From positions 8,058,538-8,122,537 of the forward strand of contig CP099850.1 of NCBI GenBank assembly GCA_030062745.1: a stretch of 64,000 nt of DNA, in the 5' to 3' direction. This stretch comes from Capitulum mitella. Taxonomy: Eukaryota > Arthropoda > Thecostraca > Pollicipedomorpha > Pollicipedidae. The position numbers and the translations under genes were made by a program. Shown in pieces: positions 42,301-56,267 of this stretch. Below the pieces are notes generated by a model, which saw nothing but the letters and a program-made list of their open reading frames with translations, was not told the DNA's origin and did no database searches. Each line of letters begins with the position of its first letter. Within the stretch, counting starts at the first letter, position 1.

Positions 42301-45300
42301 TTCTGGTGGCCCACGAGCCAGGCCATGGCCTTGGAGATGATGGCCGGCTCGATGTAGAGGAAGTTCTCCCAGTCCTGGAACTTGGCCTCTTGGAAGATGC
42401 GCGTCACCCAGGAAGTCAACCTGTTCGGGGAGAGAAAACCCACGTCAGCATCAGCGCCAGGCCAAATGATGGAATTTCTTCCCTGACAAGACTGAAAAGG
42501 CGCTGAAATGGCGACAGGGACGCCATACGCCAGCCAGAACACAAACATGGGAATTTCGAACGGAATGATGGCACTTGACGCAATTAACATATTGGCGCTA
42601 GCCCGAGTGCAAAAATCTAGATGTTGAACAGGACGGTGGGATTTTAATTTTCAGTTCTTGCATATTACTAAAAGACGCAAAATGCCACCCACTTGTTCAC
42701 AGCATTAAGGGATAATTCCACATATCATTACTACAAGCAGAATGTCACCCCGACCTGCCCACATCTTTCCTGGCATTGAACAATTCTACATAGCATTACT
42801 AAACGCAAAATGTTACCCCAACTTGTCTACAGTTTTCGTTGCATTGCGGAATAATCCTTAGCCAATCACCCAGCTGCGCGCCTTCTGACTCTCCGCCCCC
42901 GCACGCACTGCACGACCCGAACCGACGCACCGCCGCCCGCTACGTACCACACGGAGGGCGCCGACGTGTCCCACATGCGGTAGGCGCCGCTGGCGTCGAA
43001 GCGGTACACGATGGCCGCCATCTCGACGTTCATCTGGTCGAAGATGGCGCGCGCGAAGCTCAGCCGGAACTGGTTGGTGAGCCGGAGGTAGTGCAGCGAC
43101 CAGAGGTTGGCGCCGAAGTCGAAGGCCGACGCCTCGGTGCTGCGGAGCCGTCGGTTCAGCAGGACGTCCGTGCTGACCGGGCCGCCCGTGGGGAACACCG
43201 GGCCGACCACGTCACCTGCCGGCGGAGCGGCGCCGTTCAGGCGGTCAGTGCCACGGTTCGAAAACGGGTTGTTTTTTAATGTTGAAGGCCACAAGAAAAT
43301 GTGTACTCCAAAAGCGTTTCATGCTCCAAAAGTTTCATCTTGTGCCTCCACCACAAAGCTACATTATAAGCATGTTCGTAAATTTCTAATTCTGCAAACA
43401 AATAACTAGGCGTCCATTCAGTAAAAAATCAGGTATGATGTCACGCCTGCTTTTAGTAGGCATGACATCACACAGGTGTACAGGCGGGTCAAAGCTCTAG
43501 GGAGTGAAGCGGGCACCAGACGACGGGTCACTTCAAATGGCACCTGGGGTCTAGCTTTTTTCTGAGTCTGAGACTCCCTCCTTCTTTTCACCTTGGACTG
43601 GAGCGCGTTGCTTTTACGAGGTCTAAGTTTCATCATCATGTGATCTGCGGGTGGACGGTGATTCGATGTTGTTTGGGACTACATTTAGCCGACGGTGGAA
43701 ATTTCCGAGAGACTGTTTGGGACGTAAGGGACGTAAGGGTCCTCCCAATGAAAAGCTGAACGACACTCCCATCGTCCTTATGGCACCCACGCGGAGCCGA
43801 TTATGACGGGCTCGGCCGGCTCCGTGACGCCGTCCTCCCGTAACGCCCGCCGTGGCTCTCCGCGTGACGTCGTCACACCCACCCGTGACGGTGACGTGGC
43901 CGACGGGCGAGTCGAACACAAAGCGGCGCCAGGAGGCGTACGGCACGATCGGCGACTGCTCGACGATCACGTCCAGGTACTTGAACTCCACGGCGCGGTT
44001 CTTGAGGTCCAGCAGGAACGACGTGTGCTTGTTGATGGTGACGCCCTCTGGCTGCCGGGAGGTGCAACAAAGTCAGTCACGTCCGGCCCGGGAAACAGCA
44101 GCGAGGCCAGGACAAAAGCGTGACGGTTTAAACCTAGGCAAAGAAGTAAAAGTTAACTCCTATCCGTGTCTCATGCTTTCCGGAGCAGAGGCAGCCACGT
44201 TACAGGGTCACAATGAAACCGCACGTTAAACATAAACTCAGCACAAGTCGCAGCCAATCGTCAGTAGTTCTGTACGCAAAACACACACGAAATCAACAAC
44301 ACACGATTTCGATAATCGATCACACTTCAGCCCCGAACTTCAACAGCATCAAGTGGCTGCGACCATGACGGACCGGCATGCCAATACACCGGTGCGACAG
44401 CGGCCAACCGGCCTCGGCCAGCTGACTGACCTCGACCAGCATCTGCCGGGTGACGTCCTCGCGGCCGACTTGAGTCAGTGCGGTCAGCGTCACGGTCACC
44501 ACGCCCTTCTGGATCTGAGGCGCGATCGGTATGTCCACCTCCACGCTGGAGAACGGCGCCAGCTGTCCGGCAAGATGGGTACCGTGACGGTGGCGGTAAC
44601 GGAGACAATATTTGCGACTTTATGGATGGTAGCCAGTCCCAGCAGCACCACGCCAAGATTACGATGTTAGAGGAAACACGGACTATGATCGTTACTGCCA
44701 GACGTGACTTAACGACTGACGTACCTCCGAGCTGGCACACGAGGTTCAAATCAAACCCAGCACGGCCACAAAGCACAATCAACAATCACATTCTTCTCAA
44801 CCTCAGGCCATCACGTCCTACCTGTCCTGCCACCGCCGCGTCGCCTAGCCTCGTTCTGTCAGGCACTGGTGCCTGGGCCCTCAGCGCGGAACGCAGCACC
44901 ATCAGGTGCTGGTACCTTCCTTCCCAGCCCGCTTAGTACCGCGCCTGCTGATGCAAGGTCCTCGTGACCCTCCCCCAGCACGTACCAGCAGAGGGGCTGG
45001 TGATCCCCCGCCCAGAACGTACCGGCACCAGGTGCTGGTGCGCACCGCCGGACAGGCGGGGCCGGAAGTGCTGCACGAAGCCGTCCGGCTCGACGTGCAC
45101 GAACTTGTACTGCTCGCTGGCGGGCAGCACCACCATGGCCAGCTGCTCCTGCGCCACGTTGTTGGTGAGCACGGCGCGCACGGCCACCTGCTCGCCCCGC
45201 CGGCACCGCGACGGCATCTCCATCCGCATGTAGAACGGCGTCGTCGTGTTGTACTGTGGGCGGACGTAGGCGTTAATCAGCGGCTTCGTCGCTGAATGGC

Positions 45301-48300
45301 GGGAAGTACGTAACGAGACACGCAGCCGCTCTCACTCTGGCATTTTTAGTTCGTTTGGAAGTAAGACATTTCACTCGTGTCATAGTGCATTTCCACGGCC
45401 AAACAAGCATCGACCGCCCTCACCCAGACTGAAAATGACTATTGCAACATTAAATACCAGACAATGCCCAGCTCGCCTGTCCATACCAATACCATAGCAG
45501 CCATGAGTGTTCCACGGGCAGCCTTGTCTTCCTTAATATACGCTGCGCACACACGCCGACACCTCACGCAACGCGACACATCGCGACGTGTCACGCTGCA
45601 ACTCCGCGAATCCCTCCTGGCTTGATCAGAACACGCGTGGTCCCTCTCGCAGGCTTAGCAGTTCCCAGCCGCCCGGAGACGGATCCAACTTCCCCCCCCC
45701 CCCGCCTCCCTGAGGAGCGCAAACTCACCACCACCGGCCGCTCGATGATGCCGAAGCCGTTCTGCTGGTTCACGCTGAAGCCGGTCACGAAGTAGAGCGC
45801 GTCCTGGCGCGGCACCCTGAGGATGATCTCCTCTGTGGCCTTGTAACCTGCCAGCCGACATGAGGGGGGCGCTATAAGACAATCGCACACATGCAGTCAC
45901 ACAGGTGCACAGGCGGACCAAAGCTCTGAATGAAGCGGGCACCAGAGGACGGGTCACTTCAAATGACATCCGGAGTCCAGCATTTTTCTCAGTTTGAAAC
46001 TCCCTGCTTCTCGCGGGCATGGAACACCACAAAACGAAGTGACGACTAAACTAATACCACATATTCCGAACAACTTAACAACTGTACGGCGGTTCTGCCA
46101 CCACCGTGAAGGCCAAGTCGGCACACTTATATCGCAATCACGAGACGGCTTACCATTGTACCATTCACCCAGCCAAAGCCGTAAAATTAATATAATCAAT
46201 TCCACGCCATCGCCACACCTAGAGCCGACGCTGCCCGCGCTCAGCGGCCGACTCACCGATGTAGACGTCCCGCCAGATCCAGTCGCCCTGGCGCTGGTTG
46301 TAGAGCGTGCGCAGCTGGTTCTTGCGCGTCAGCCGGAAGCTCGCCGCCTCGTCGGCGCCGTCGGGCGGGCAGTCGTGCTCGTCGGAGCCGTCGACGCAGG
46401 AGCGGCGGCCGTCGCAGCGGTCAGCGGCCCGGTAGCAGCCCGTCGTCAGGCACGGCAGCAGGCCGTCCGTGGCGTTACAGTTGGCTGCGGCGGGGAGCCG
46501 GTCACACGGCGTGAGAGCGGGGTACGGAAACACGCCAGCCGACGGCGCCCGGCTCACTACCAAAACGTCTTGGTTCGTCGAGCAGCTTGCAAGCGTTCAC
46601 TGGCAACGTGTCGCGCATGCCACTAGCCTTTAAGACTTTCGCACGTCTCCCCCTATGTCACAATCTTTCAGCTACTGCGACGTCACTGATAAAACAATCA
46701 ACGCCCATGAAAAACGGTCCCCGGACAACACGCACGAAACGCACACACCACACCGAACACACGTGCCCACGGCGTGGGACCTGACGAACAAGGAGTGCGT
46801 CCGTTCTCTCTCCGACGGCCCGGCGCACCAACGGTCCGGAGCACCAACGGTCCGGAGCACCGACGCACCTGCGGCCGTGCTCGGCAGCAGCGGCACCTCG
46901 GCGTCGGTGAACACCACCAGCTGGGCGAAGGCGAACGTCCGATTGGCGTCCACGCCGTAGTTGGGCGCCGAAAAGTACCTGACCATGTCCGGGTGGAGGC
47001 CCTCGCGGAACTGGCGCGTGACCGAGTGGATCGACCTGCCGCCGGCCGCCGGGGTCAGAGCACGGTCGACCGCGCCGGCACAGCTTACACGATGACCATC
47101 GGAGCTCAGGTGGACGCGGGTAGGAGACGGGCCGAGCTGATTGTTCGACAACAAAGAGCCGAGTGAGACCAGCACTCGATCGGCGGAGGTTACCGCTGGC
47201 TGGTAAACACCACAGCTGGAGTTAAGGGAACTTTTCCAGGCCCCACGACGGTCAAAATCCTAACACGCTGGCGGGCGACGTCGGTTACCTCAGAGTGAAC
47301 ATTGCGCTGCAACGAATCTCATCCACCCGCAGCCGCGGCCTTCATTCCGTTGCGCGCAGAATCCATCCCGCTGACAAACTTCGCCAAACCGCAGGCTCTC
47401 CACGCCATACGGCACCACCTGATCCGCCCCGGCGGCGCGGAGCCGGCCGGCCGGCGCGCTCACCTGGTGGAGTTCTCAAACGAGTAGAGGCTGCGCATGA
47501 CGCTAGCCTTGCTGAGCTCCGAGTCGCCGGCGGCACGATAGGCGTCGGTGCGCAGGCCGGAGAGGCCGAAGAAGGAGCCGGGCACTGAGCGGCAGACCGC
47601 CTCCACGGTCGCCTTCGAGTGGTCCTTGTCCTGGTTCAGCGTCAGGCCCACCTGCGGCCGGGGGGACGGTCTCAGCGGCAACACGGTAATAGGCCACCGC
47701 GACACAGCAATACCCACAGAATAGACTCACCGCACCGCACGTCATAAAACCGCCCAAAACCGCCATCTAACACTAGTCTGATGACAGCTGGGTTGCAAAG
47801 CAGCTTATCCCCAACTTAACAGGGCGCTGCGATACGATGCGCCTCCACAGTCAACCGGTCAGCAGCCGCGTAACGCCCGCCATCTGCCGGCGACCACTCA
47901 CACTGCCGCCGCTGATTCCGTCCACGGGGATGCTGATGGCGTCGGAGAGCACCTCGCCCTCCGCTGACACGTGATAGACCACCACCTTGAAGGTGGGCGC
48001 CATCTCGGAGCTGACCGGCAGACTGAGCGTGCGCACGGCCGCGCCCGACGCCTCGTCCATGTAGTCCTCGTTGGTGTACAGCAGCAGGCCCTTGGAGGTC
48101 ACCTGGACGCAGGGACAGTGCAGGATCACCCTGCCGCAGGGCAACGGCGAAAACGGACGGCGCCGCGTCGATGTGAGATTTCTTGAGAAACGTTGCAACG
48201 CACGTGGGATTTCCCTCGTGCATCTACCGCGTCGTGTGTTTACGAAAGGAAGAGACTGGATACGAGGATTGATGTTTTCAGTCGACACGGTAACGGGACC

Positions 48301-51300
48301 GACTGTCCGCCCCGAACATGATCAAAACCAGGTCAAAAGCACTGACAGCGAACATAATTTCCGCCTCTCGGCAAACGCCAAAAAACCTCCAGCGCCGGCC
48401 CACAACACCTCAGACGTCCCCGCAACGCCACGGTCGCCCCCCCCCCGCACGCCATCCGGCACTCACCACGTATCCGAAGCGCTCCATCTTGAAGCTGGAC
48501 CTGACGTGCAGCACCACGTACTCGCCGACGCTGGCCCGCACGGTGGACGTCTCCACAGAAATGTAGCGCTCGTGCGGCGAGTGGTACGGCAGCAGCTCCA
48601 TCGTCGCCGTCGCCTGGAGGCAGGCGAACGAGGGTCAGCGACGCAGGCGGTGTGCCGGCCTAACCGACAGCCAGCTGGCGATAAATATAAGCCGAGCGCA
48701 CGGTGACCGATGGAGATGTTCCAGTGATTGGGGGAGGGGTGACGGGAGGGGGGCGTGCGATGGCGATGGATACTGTGTACTCCAACTAGAGTGCACATCA
48801 AAACTCTGTTCCATTTGTCACCTTTCAACAGCAGCGAAATGGTAAGGTGCTGGTTTCATGACCATTGGGGATCAAACGCCGCACGACATCACATCAGCTC
48901 TTGTCAGTTACGGCTGAATCCAACCATTCAGCCTCTTCACAAACTTCTCAACCACACAACACCCCGTGCAGCGCGTCTAATCTAACGCACCCTCGGAAAA
49001 CAAGGCCTGAGGAACTCCGGCCCTTGCACAGCCCTTCCCCTCTGTCCCACTCTTAACCCTCTGCACTGACCCTGCCGCCCTCGTCGTCCTCGTACTGGGC
49101 GGTGAGCGTGACGCGCGCGCTGCGGGCCGGCATGACAAACGAGAACCGGTGCAGGCCGTCCGAGCGGTACTCCCTGTACCGCTGCTCGTCCAGCAGCCGC
49201 ACCATGTACTTCTCGTGCAGGTAGCCCAGGCTGAAGGTGGCGTTCCTGCCGGCAGGCGCGCGGTCAGCGCGGGGTGACTGCTGGGTATCCTAAAGCGCAA
49301 AACGACAACGACCCGGCATCAGCACGTGCCTTAGCCTTGATTCACCCGCATGACTACGTGGGAAGCGAAAGGGGCGGAATACCGCTTACGAAACCCGTAA
49401 ATTACATTCTATGGGTTGTGTGTCCATGTCTCCCTTTTACAAGACCGATGTAACGACAGTTGTAACGGCATCAGGCAAGATGCACCAAAAACACCGTGGA
49501 AGTACAATAAATTGCACGTCACGTCACAGTCACGACCTGCCAAGAACATCACTCTCAACATTACACAACAGCTCAGTAGTCTGTCTATCGGAGCCGGCAC
49601 CGACCCTGTCCAGTCGCCGGCTCTGGCGGCGTCCCGAGTGCTGTACGGCGGAGGATAGAGCGACGGCGGCTCGTAGCGCGGCACCGCCTCCTGGCTGCGG
49701 GAGCCCGTGCCCACCGCCGAGGAGGTGATGGTGAGCGAGGAGCGGCGCAGGAGGTCCGCCGACAGCGGCTGCTGGTCGTGGTACGACACGGCCACCTGCC
49801 GGTCACAAACCAAGGGCCAGTCACGTAACGGGCAGTAAATACACACAGCGACCCCATACACGGCCACCTGCCGACCACAGACCGCAGGCCAGTCACAAAC
49901 CGGACAGCAAATACACAGAGACCCCATATACGGCCACCTGCGGACCACAGAACGCAGGCCAGTCACAAACCGGACAGCAAATACACAGAGCGACTCCAGA
50001 CATGGCCACCTACCGGCCAGACCGACAACATAACGGGCAGCAAATACAAAGAGCGACTCCAAACACGGCCACCTACGCGCCACAGACCACAAACCTGTCG
50101 CATTACGGACAGCAAGACAGAACTACCTCAAAGACAAAACCAGACCACGTGCGCCTGCGGGGTTGCAACACTCATCGGGGTTGCGGGGGTTGCATTCCCC
50201 ACATCGTCAGCCAAGCTACCCATTAAACCGCCAACTGAACAACCGATCCAACTAGAAGCACAACTGGTTAACACAGCAGCCGACCACGACCGACAGGGTC
50301 GTGCAGCAGCTAATGATATCCTTCAGAGTTGCCACCTGTCTAGCCAGCTATAGCACTGGGACCAATAAACGTCAGTTTGTGAAAACCACGATCACGTCGA
50401 TTCAGTTACGAGCACGCATCTCCGTAACTCAATTTACGAGGCCCGAGCGCCTGTTGAAGCAATGGGTGAGTGGTTGAGTCGACGAGCGAGACACGGGAGC
50501 TGTTAACAGCCACTCTCACCCACAGATGTTCAACAAAAGGCGAACGACTTTTTGGGACGCCGAATATACACCAAGAAGTTGGTAAAAGGCAGTTATACTT
50601 TCGTTGTCGCACTGAGAAACAACAGCTAAACGAAGCAGCCTTTGAGAGCAGGATCGCCAGCAAATGATGTTCATACCTTTCTCAGACCTTTCTGAACAAG
50701 TTACACAGACTGCACGCGTCATCGACCACGTACCACGCCGTCGAAGGGCATGCCTGGCTTGAAGACCATCGGCTGGCTGCCGACGAAACGCAGACTGACG
50801 CTGGAGTTGATGACGCGTGACACGCAGTAGCCCGTCTGGTTGAGGCCCTCGAAGAACTCGCGCATGCGCGCCACCACCTTGACCTCGGCGCCGTCCAGTC
50901 GCGGCACGCGCGCCACCAGTTCGGCCATCGGGAACCGGAACCGGTGCGGCCCGGCCACCTGCGAGCAGCGGCCGCCGGCTCAGCTGGTGACGACACACGG
51001 CGACGAGCCGAGCCGAGCCGAGCCGAGCCAGCAGCGGCGGCCGGGACCGGGTACTCGGCGGCCGACGCCATCTAACCTCCGTCCAACAGAGATGCACTAA
51101 CGCAGAAATAATGACAGGGCGCTCACATGATACCCTTGAATGGCAATGGGCAATGGGCAATGGGACAAGTAAATAAAAGATGCCAATCCACACACCAGTG
51201 ATAATTACGTCTGGGCCTGACCCCTGCACAGCCAGTATCTGTATCCGCAAGCCCGCTGTATTCTAAGCTGACTGTTACTAAACCCCGTGACCACACCGAC

Positions 51301-54300
51301 CATCCGCCGATCTTTAGGATCCCCTGACTACTTTCCCCTATGGCAGAAACTGTTACCCATTTGGTCTGCTGCATGTAGGCCGAGGAGAATGTGTAATTCA
51401 GCCGCGACCGCAGGCCCTCTCGGAAGTACAGATCCAGCGTCAAGTTGCCCACTGCCGGCTTCTTGGTCTCTGTGAAGCGTGCCTCCACGGTGCCCTCCAC
51501 GTACTTGTCCGTGGTGAGGAAGTACATCGGCATGTCGACAAACACCTGCAGAAGAGCACACAGTGAGCACATAGCACAGAGCGCATGGTGACCGTCGTAA
51601 GGAAAACGCAGTAGCACGTCCTCAAACACCGGCGGGGAGAAATCGGGCAAACCGCCATCTGAAAACACACCAGCATACCAAAAAACACCCCAAACGACCA
51701 TGATACGCCCAAGGAGAGATCAGTATCGCCACGTCAACGCACCCATACCCAGAGAACATCAGGGCGTGTTCTGCCACAACGCAAGTTTTCCGAGCGCTGG
51801 CAAGCGCCACCCGCCACTCGCCTCGTATCGGGGCACGTAGTACTTCTCGACGGCGACCGTCTTCTCCTGAACCTGACCGCGAACTTTGACGCGGATCGTC
51901 CAGAGGCCGGTCTTCGGCAGCAGCGGCAGGCGGAAGCACAGCGAGACCACGCCATTGTTGGTCGGCCGTGACGGCCACCACCGCATCACGTAGCCGTCCG
52001 GATCCTGCCGGCCAGGAAACGGGCCGTGAGAATGAGGGGCGACTGGGGGAGCGGGCGGGGGGGGAATCGTGGGCCGTTACATCAGAACATCATGCGGGAC
52101 GAAGTTTCAAAAGCAATATAAACGATGGGTCTTCGTCAATGGTTATGTGCTACCGGCTAGTCTTAGACTTTAATGAAGGTCCGAACGTCACTGTTTTATT
52201 TTCCATTGTTTATATCGCATCCTATGTCGTCTATTTTTGCATCCTGTCATTCATCATCATCAACAATCCTCATCATCCATTGCTGCATATGACCTGTCAA
52301 TAAAAATGTTAGCAACATGGTCTGGTGGTTCTAAGTTTTAAGCATGACCCCCCTTCCCCAATACATCTGAGAACCTCACAGGTGGCACGAAGAGCCAGCG
52401 AGATATCATGAAAAGCGACCACAGGTAAAGCTGTCCCTAGTCAAATCCTGTGCTTTCTTCGAAACAGCCCCCACAAATAAATGGAGAGGCAACATCGCAA
52501 GCCATTCCACTGGGTTCCCCCTGGCCCAGAGCCAGGGCTCCTTACCAGAACGTAGACATCCACCGGGTCGTCGAACGGTCTGAGGCGATGCGTCAGCAGG
52601 ATGGCCCGGAAACAGGCTGTCCGGACAGAAAGGCAGAGTGAGCGCCAGCATGGGCACGCAACGGTCACCGACAGGGCCCTCAGATCAAAGCTGGGCGCAG
52701 CGCCTTTTGAAAGCGAAAGGACGGCACTGGAACAACACAGCTGGTCGAGAGTTACAACCCAAGAATCATCGCGTCCATGAAATAACCCACTGTACCGCAC
52801 TATCTATGGAATCTCACATAAACAGAATAAATATTGGTAAAGGTACCATGCAGATGGTTCAAAGGTCATGCATAACACATTCATAGCATTGGTCGCGCAT
52901 TATGCATTGATACAGGAATCTGAGCACAACTCATTCACTGAACAGCAAAGCCCTCCACCCGGCTCACCCTTTTGATCTCCGTTGTAGACAGGCCGGCTCG
53001 TCTGGATCAAGATGGTGAGGAAGCGGGCCGAGAAGTGGACGCGCGTCTCGTTGACGAAGAGCGTGCCGCCCACCGAGCCTGGGTAGTTGCCCTCCACGCG
53101 CAGCTGGTAATTGCCCACCACACTGGTGGTGGGCACCTGCCCGGGAAACAGACGGCTGATATTAACATAGACTCAGTGAAAAGCTCAGCATGAACATGGA
53201 TACAGTGTCATGAGCACAATGACAAGTGACGCCAATCGCCACAGTCAATGGATATCGCGGTGGAACAAAATGAACACCTGGAAACAAACATCGCAAGCTT
53301 ACTTTAGTTGAAACGATAGATAGATATGTTACAAACAAGAAAAGATGGCCAGATTTCACTGACTAGGACCTCTGTATACAGTTGTGCACACACCACAAAA
53401 ACGCCAGTAATTACGGTCCGCACCTGCCTTCAATAAACTCAGAACCCGCACCCAACACCCGGCACCCGGCACCCTTTCCCTAACCACCAATGAACACTCT
53501 AAATCTGACCGCCACCCTCGCACCCTGCGCTCCACACGTGACGCCAGAGGGGCGGCGGGTGTGGCGGTTACAACGCCCGCCTGGCGCCCACCTGCAGCAG
53601 CAGGGCGTCCGGGTGTCCGGGCTGGAGGCGGGCCGTGGCGCTGCTCATCTGGACGCCGTCGCGGAGCAGCGAGGCGCGCGCGTCGACCGGGCCCGGCGCC
53701 CGTAGGATGTCCACCAGGACCCGGTACACCGTGCCGGGCCGCACCAACGCTCGGCGCCAGCACCAGGTACGTCCTGCCGGCGCCGGCGGCCACGTCAGAC
53801 GGCGCCGGCCCACGGTGAGGGACTGATGGTCACGTCACGGGACACGGCCGGCAGCAGCAGCCGCTGCACGCAGGGCGGGCGGTCCCGGTCACGGTAACGT
53901 CACAGGACACGGCCGGCAGCAGCAGCCGCTGCACGCGGAGCGGACGGTCCCGGTCACAGTAACGTCACGGTGGAGGGCAGCAGCTGCACGCAAGCGTAAT
54001 CCGACCCGAATGTGGCCGAAACTTGTGTTCATTGCTTGTGCTCGTATACCATCCATCCCCTGGATTTCGGGGTGCTGATTCCGAATATCATGTCATGTTT
54101 ACTGTTACTTATCCAAGAAACTGGCATTCAATGGCGCGTTCAGCTACTATAAAAAGGGGTCGTATCTATGACTTCCGCTCGTTGATTGGTTATTGGAGCT
54201 TAGGGGCGCACCGACTGCAGGGTCATTCGGCGCCCATTTCCGCTCGTTGATGTCGGAAGCCAAGTCAGTGTTCTCTTCAACAATAACGCTCTTTACTGGC

Positions 54301-56219
54301 ACAAATAAAGTCACCGCCATCACCGAAACAGATGTATTGTGATGTCGATGTTCAATACCGATATAGTGAACACGGAGGGGCCAAGAAAACCGCGACGATG
54401 ACGCGTTATCGTTCGTTCACACAGCCTGTCCAGAGACCATGAGCTCGGGAAGGACAGGATTCGTGCAGAAGAGACTTTCTTCATGCTTGACTGATGCGCT
54501 GTCCGAGGCCATAGTTTTGCTTATACAACGGCTGGCTGGTCACACCATCAGAACCCCACTTGCCTCTGACCTACGGTGGTGACGGTCGGCTGTGTCGCTG
54601 AGGACGTGTAAGGCCGGTCACGTCTAGGACAGATATCGTGGATGTATTGCGGCCGTGTCTCCACCAGTCTCTGGCATGTGTGGTCCAGAAGAGACTGCGG
54701 CGCCACCTCGCCACTCACTTCCGTGAATGTCACGCCTTCTTGGTCAGGATATGAACGTCTCTTTGCTGCCGACTTTTTTATACGCTGGAAACAACTTTGT
54801 TTCCGGAGGCCATGTCAAATAGTTTTCGCACCGTGTGGTACCTTTGCCGTGTAAGTTCCGCCGCTACGCACAATGCAAGTGCCTGGTCGTCAGTCAATCA
54901 TTTCATTCCATAGATTTCTGCCGCCAGCATTACTGCTCGGCGTACCTTCAGTGGTCGTCCGGGAGACGACACGGTTTCCGTACGCATTGACGCGAGTCCA
55001 GTTTTCGTCTCAAAACGAGCATTTTGAGAGCCTCCTTTAACCAGTTTTTTTTTCGGTTTCGCCATTGCTTGGCACCATCAACAGAGATGTTTGCATTTTC
55101 GTCCCCTCAGTTCCTTGAATGACATCTTCAGACGACCTGAATGTACGCTGATGTCTACGTCATGAGTGAGCTTACGTTTGGACACCTCCACCACCGCATC
55201 CTTCATCACGTTTCCTGCTGACGCGGAAAATTGTCTTCCCGCAGGCCGCATGCTTGCCATTTCTCACCGTACCTGCATCAACTTACATCAACTTCCAAGC
55301 CCTGTCTCCATTGCTTGCTGGGCTAACCAGCCTCGTTCAGGGTGTTAAACAGCGCCACTCTGTTAAGGCTTATCTCCATTTCGAACAGACCGTGTCAGTT
55401 CCTCATCGCAGCGCAGTTTTGGACGCGCTAAACAGTCAGTACAGGACCCAGATGAAGCCATGCCGATCTGCCACACCGTCTGTGGTGTCAGGCTGGTCGG
55501 AGGGATGCACTTGCGAGAACATTACGGGACACCACAGGACCAGAGGTCGACCGAACGCGACGACCCCGACCGGCCGGCGCCTATGCAGGGGCCGGGCGGC
55601 CGGCGGACCAGGTGTCACGCTCGTCATAGGTCGGCCTCCGCACGCCTCTGCAGTGTCATCCTTTCAAAGCTGATTCACCACGCCATAATGAACACCCTAA
55701 ATGTGAAAACGATGGGGGTGTTGGGGACCCTATACTTTTGTCCATCATAAAGGTAAAATCCATTGCACACAAGACCATTTTATGGTAAACAAAACAGCAG
55801 CGTGCCTGTTGCAATGTAGAAACTTTTTCCGGAAACATGCAACATGAAGACTAAAAGAGCACATGACATTATATTATCAGTACCAGAATTATCACTGTAA
55901 GATAAAACCGACCTTCCGAAGCCATGTCAAACACAAACAACATTTTCGTCCTTCACAGTCGTTCCGTGCGGAATGGCTAGAAATCAACTTTCAATGCTAG
56001 CGACTAAATGAAACAAGCCAGAAACAAGATGTAGTGCTAAATAGCCTGGTCAATTTTGCATTGATAGGTAGCATATTGAGTAAAAACTTGGCTGTTGCTA
56101 AATGAACAAAAAGAAATCATTTGCCCAGAGTCTGGGAATACTGAAACTGATGTTTTTTGTCTGGAAATACTTCATGCTGATGAAGATATACAATATATAT
56201 TATACAATTATATATAATT

Positions 56220-56267
<48 letters not shown>

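Noticed and set aside
49409-50092. 227-codon minus-strand frame read as one protein
   Set aside because: Only its middle part is Mcr exon 8; the upstream part is the translated intron repeat and the downstream part is intron.
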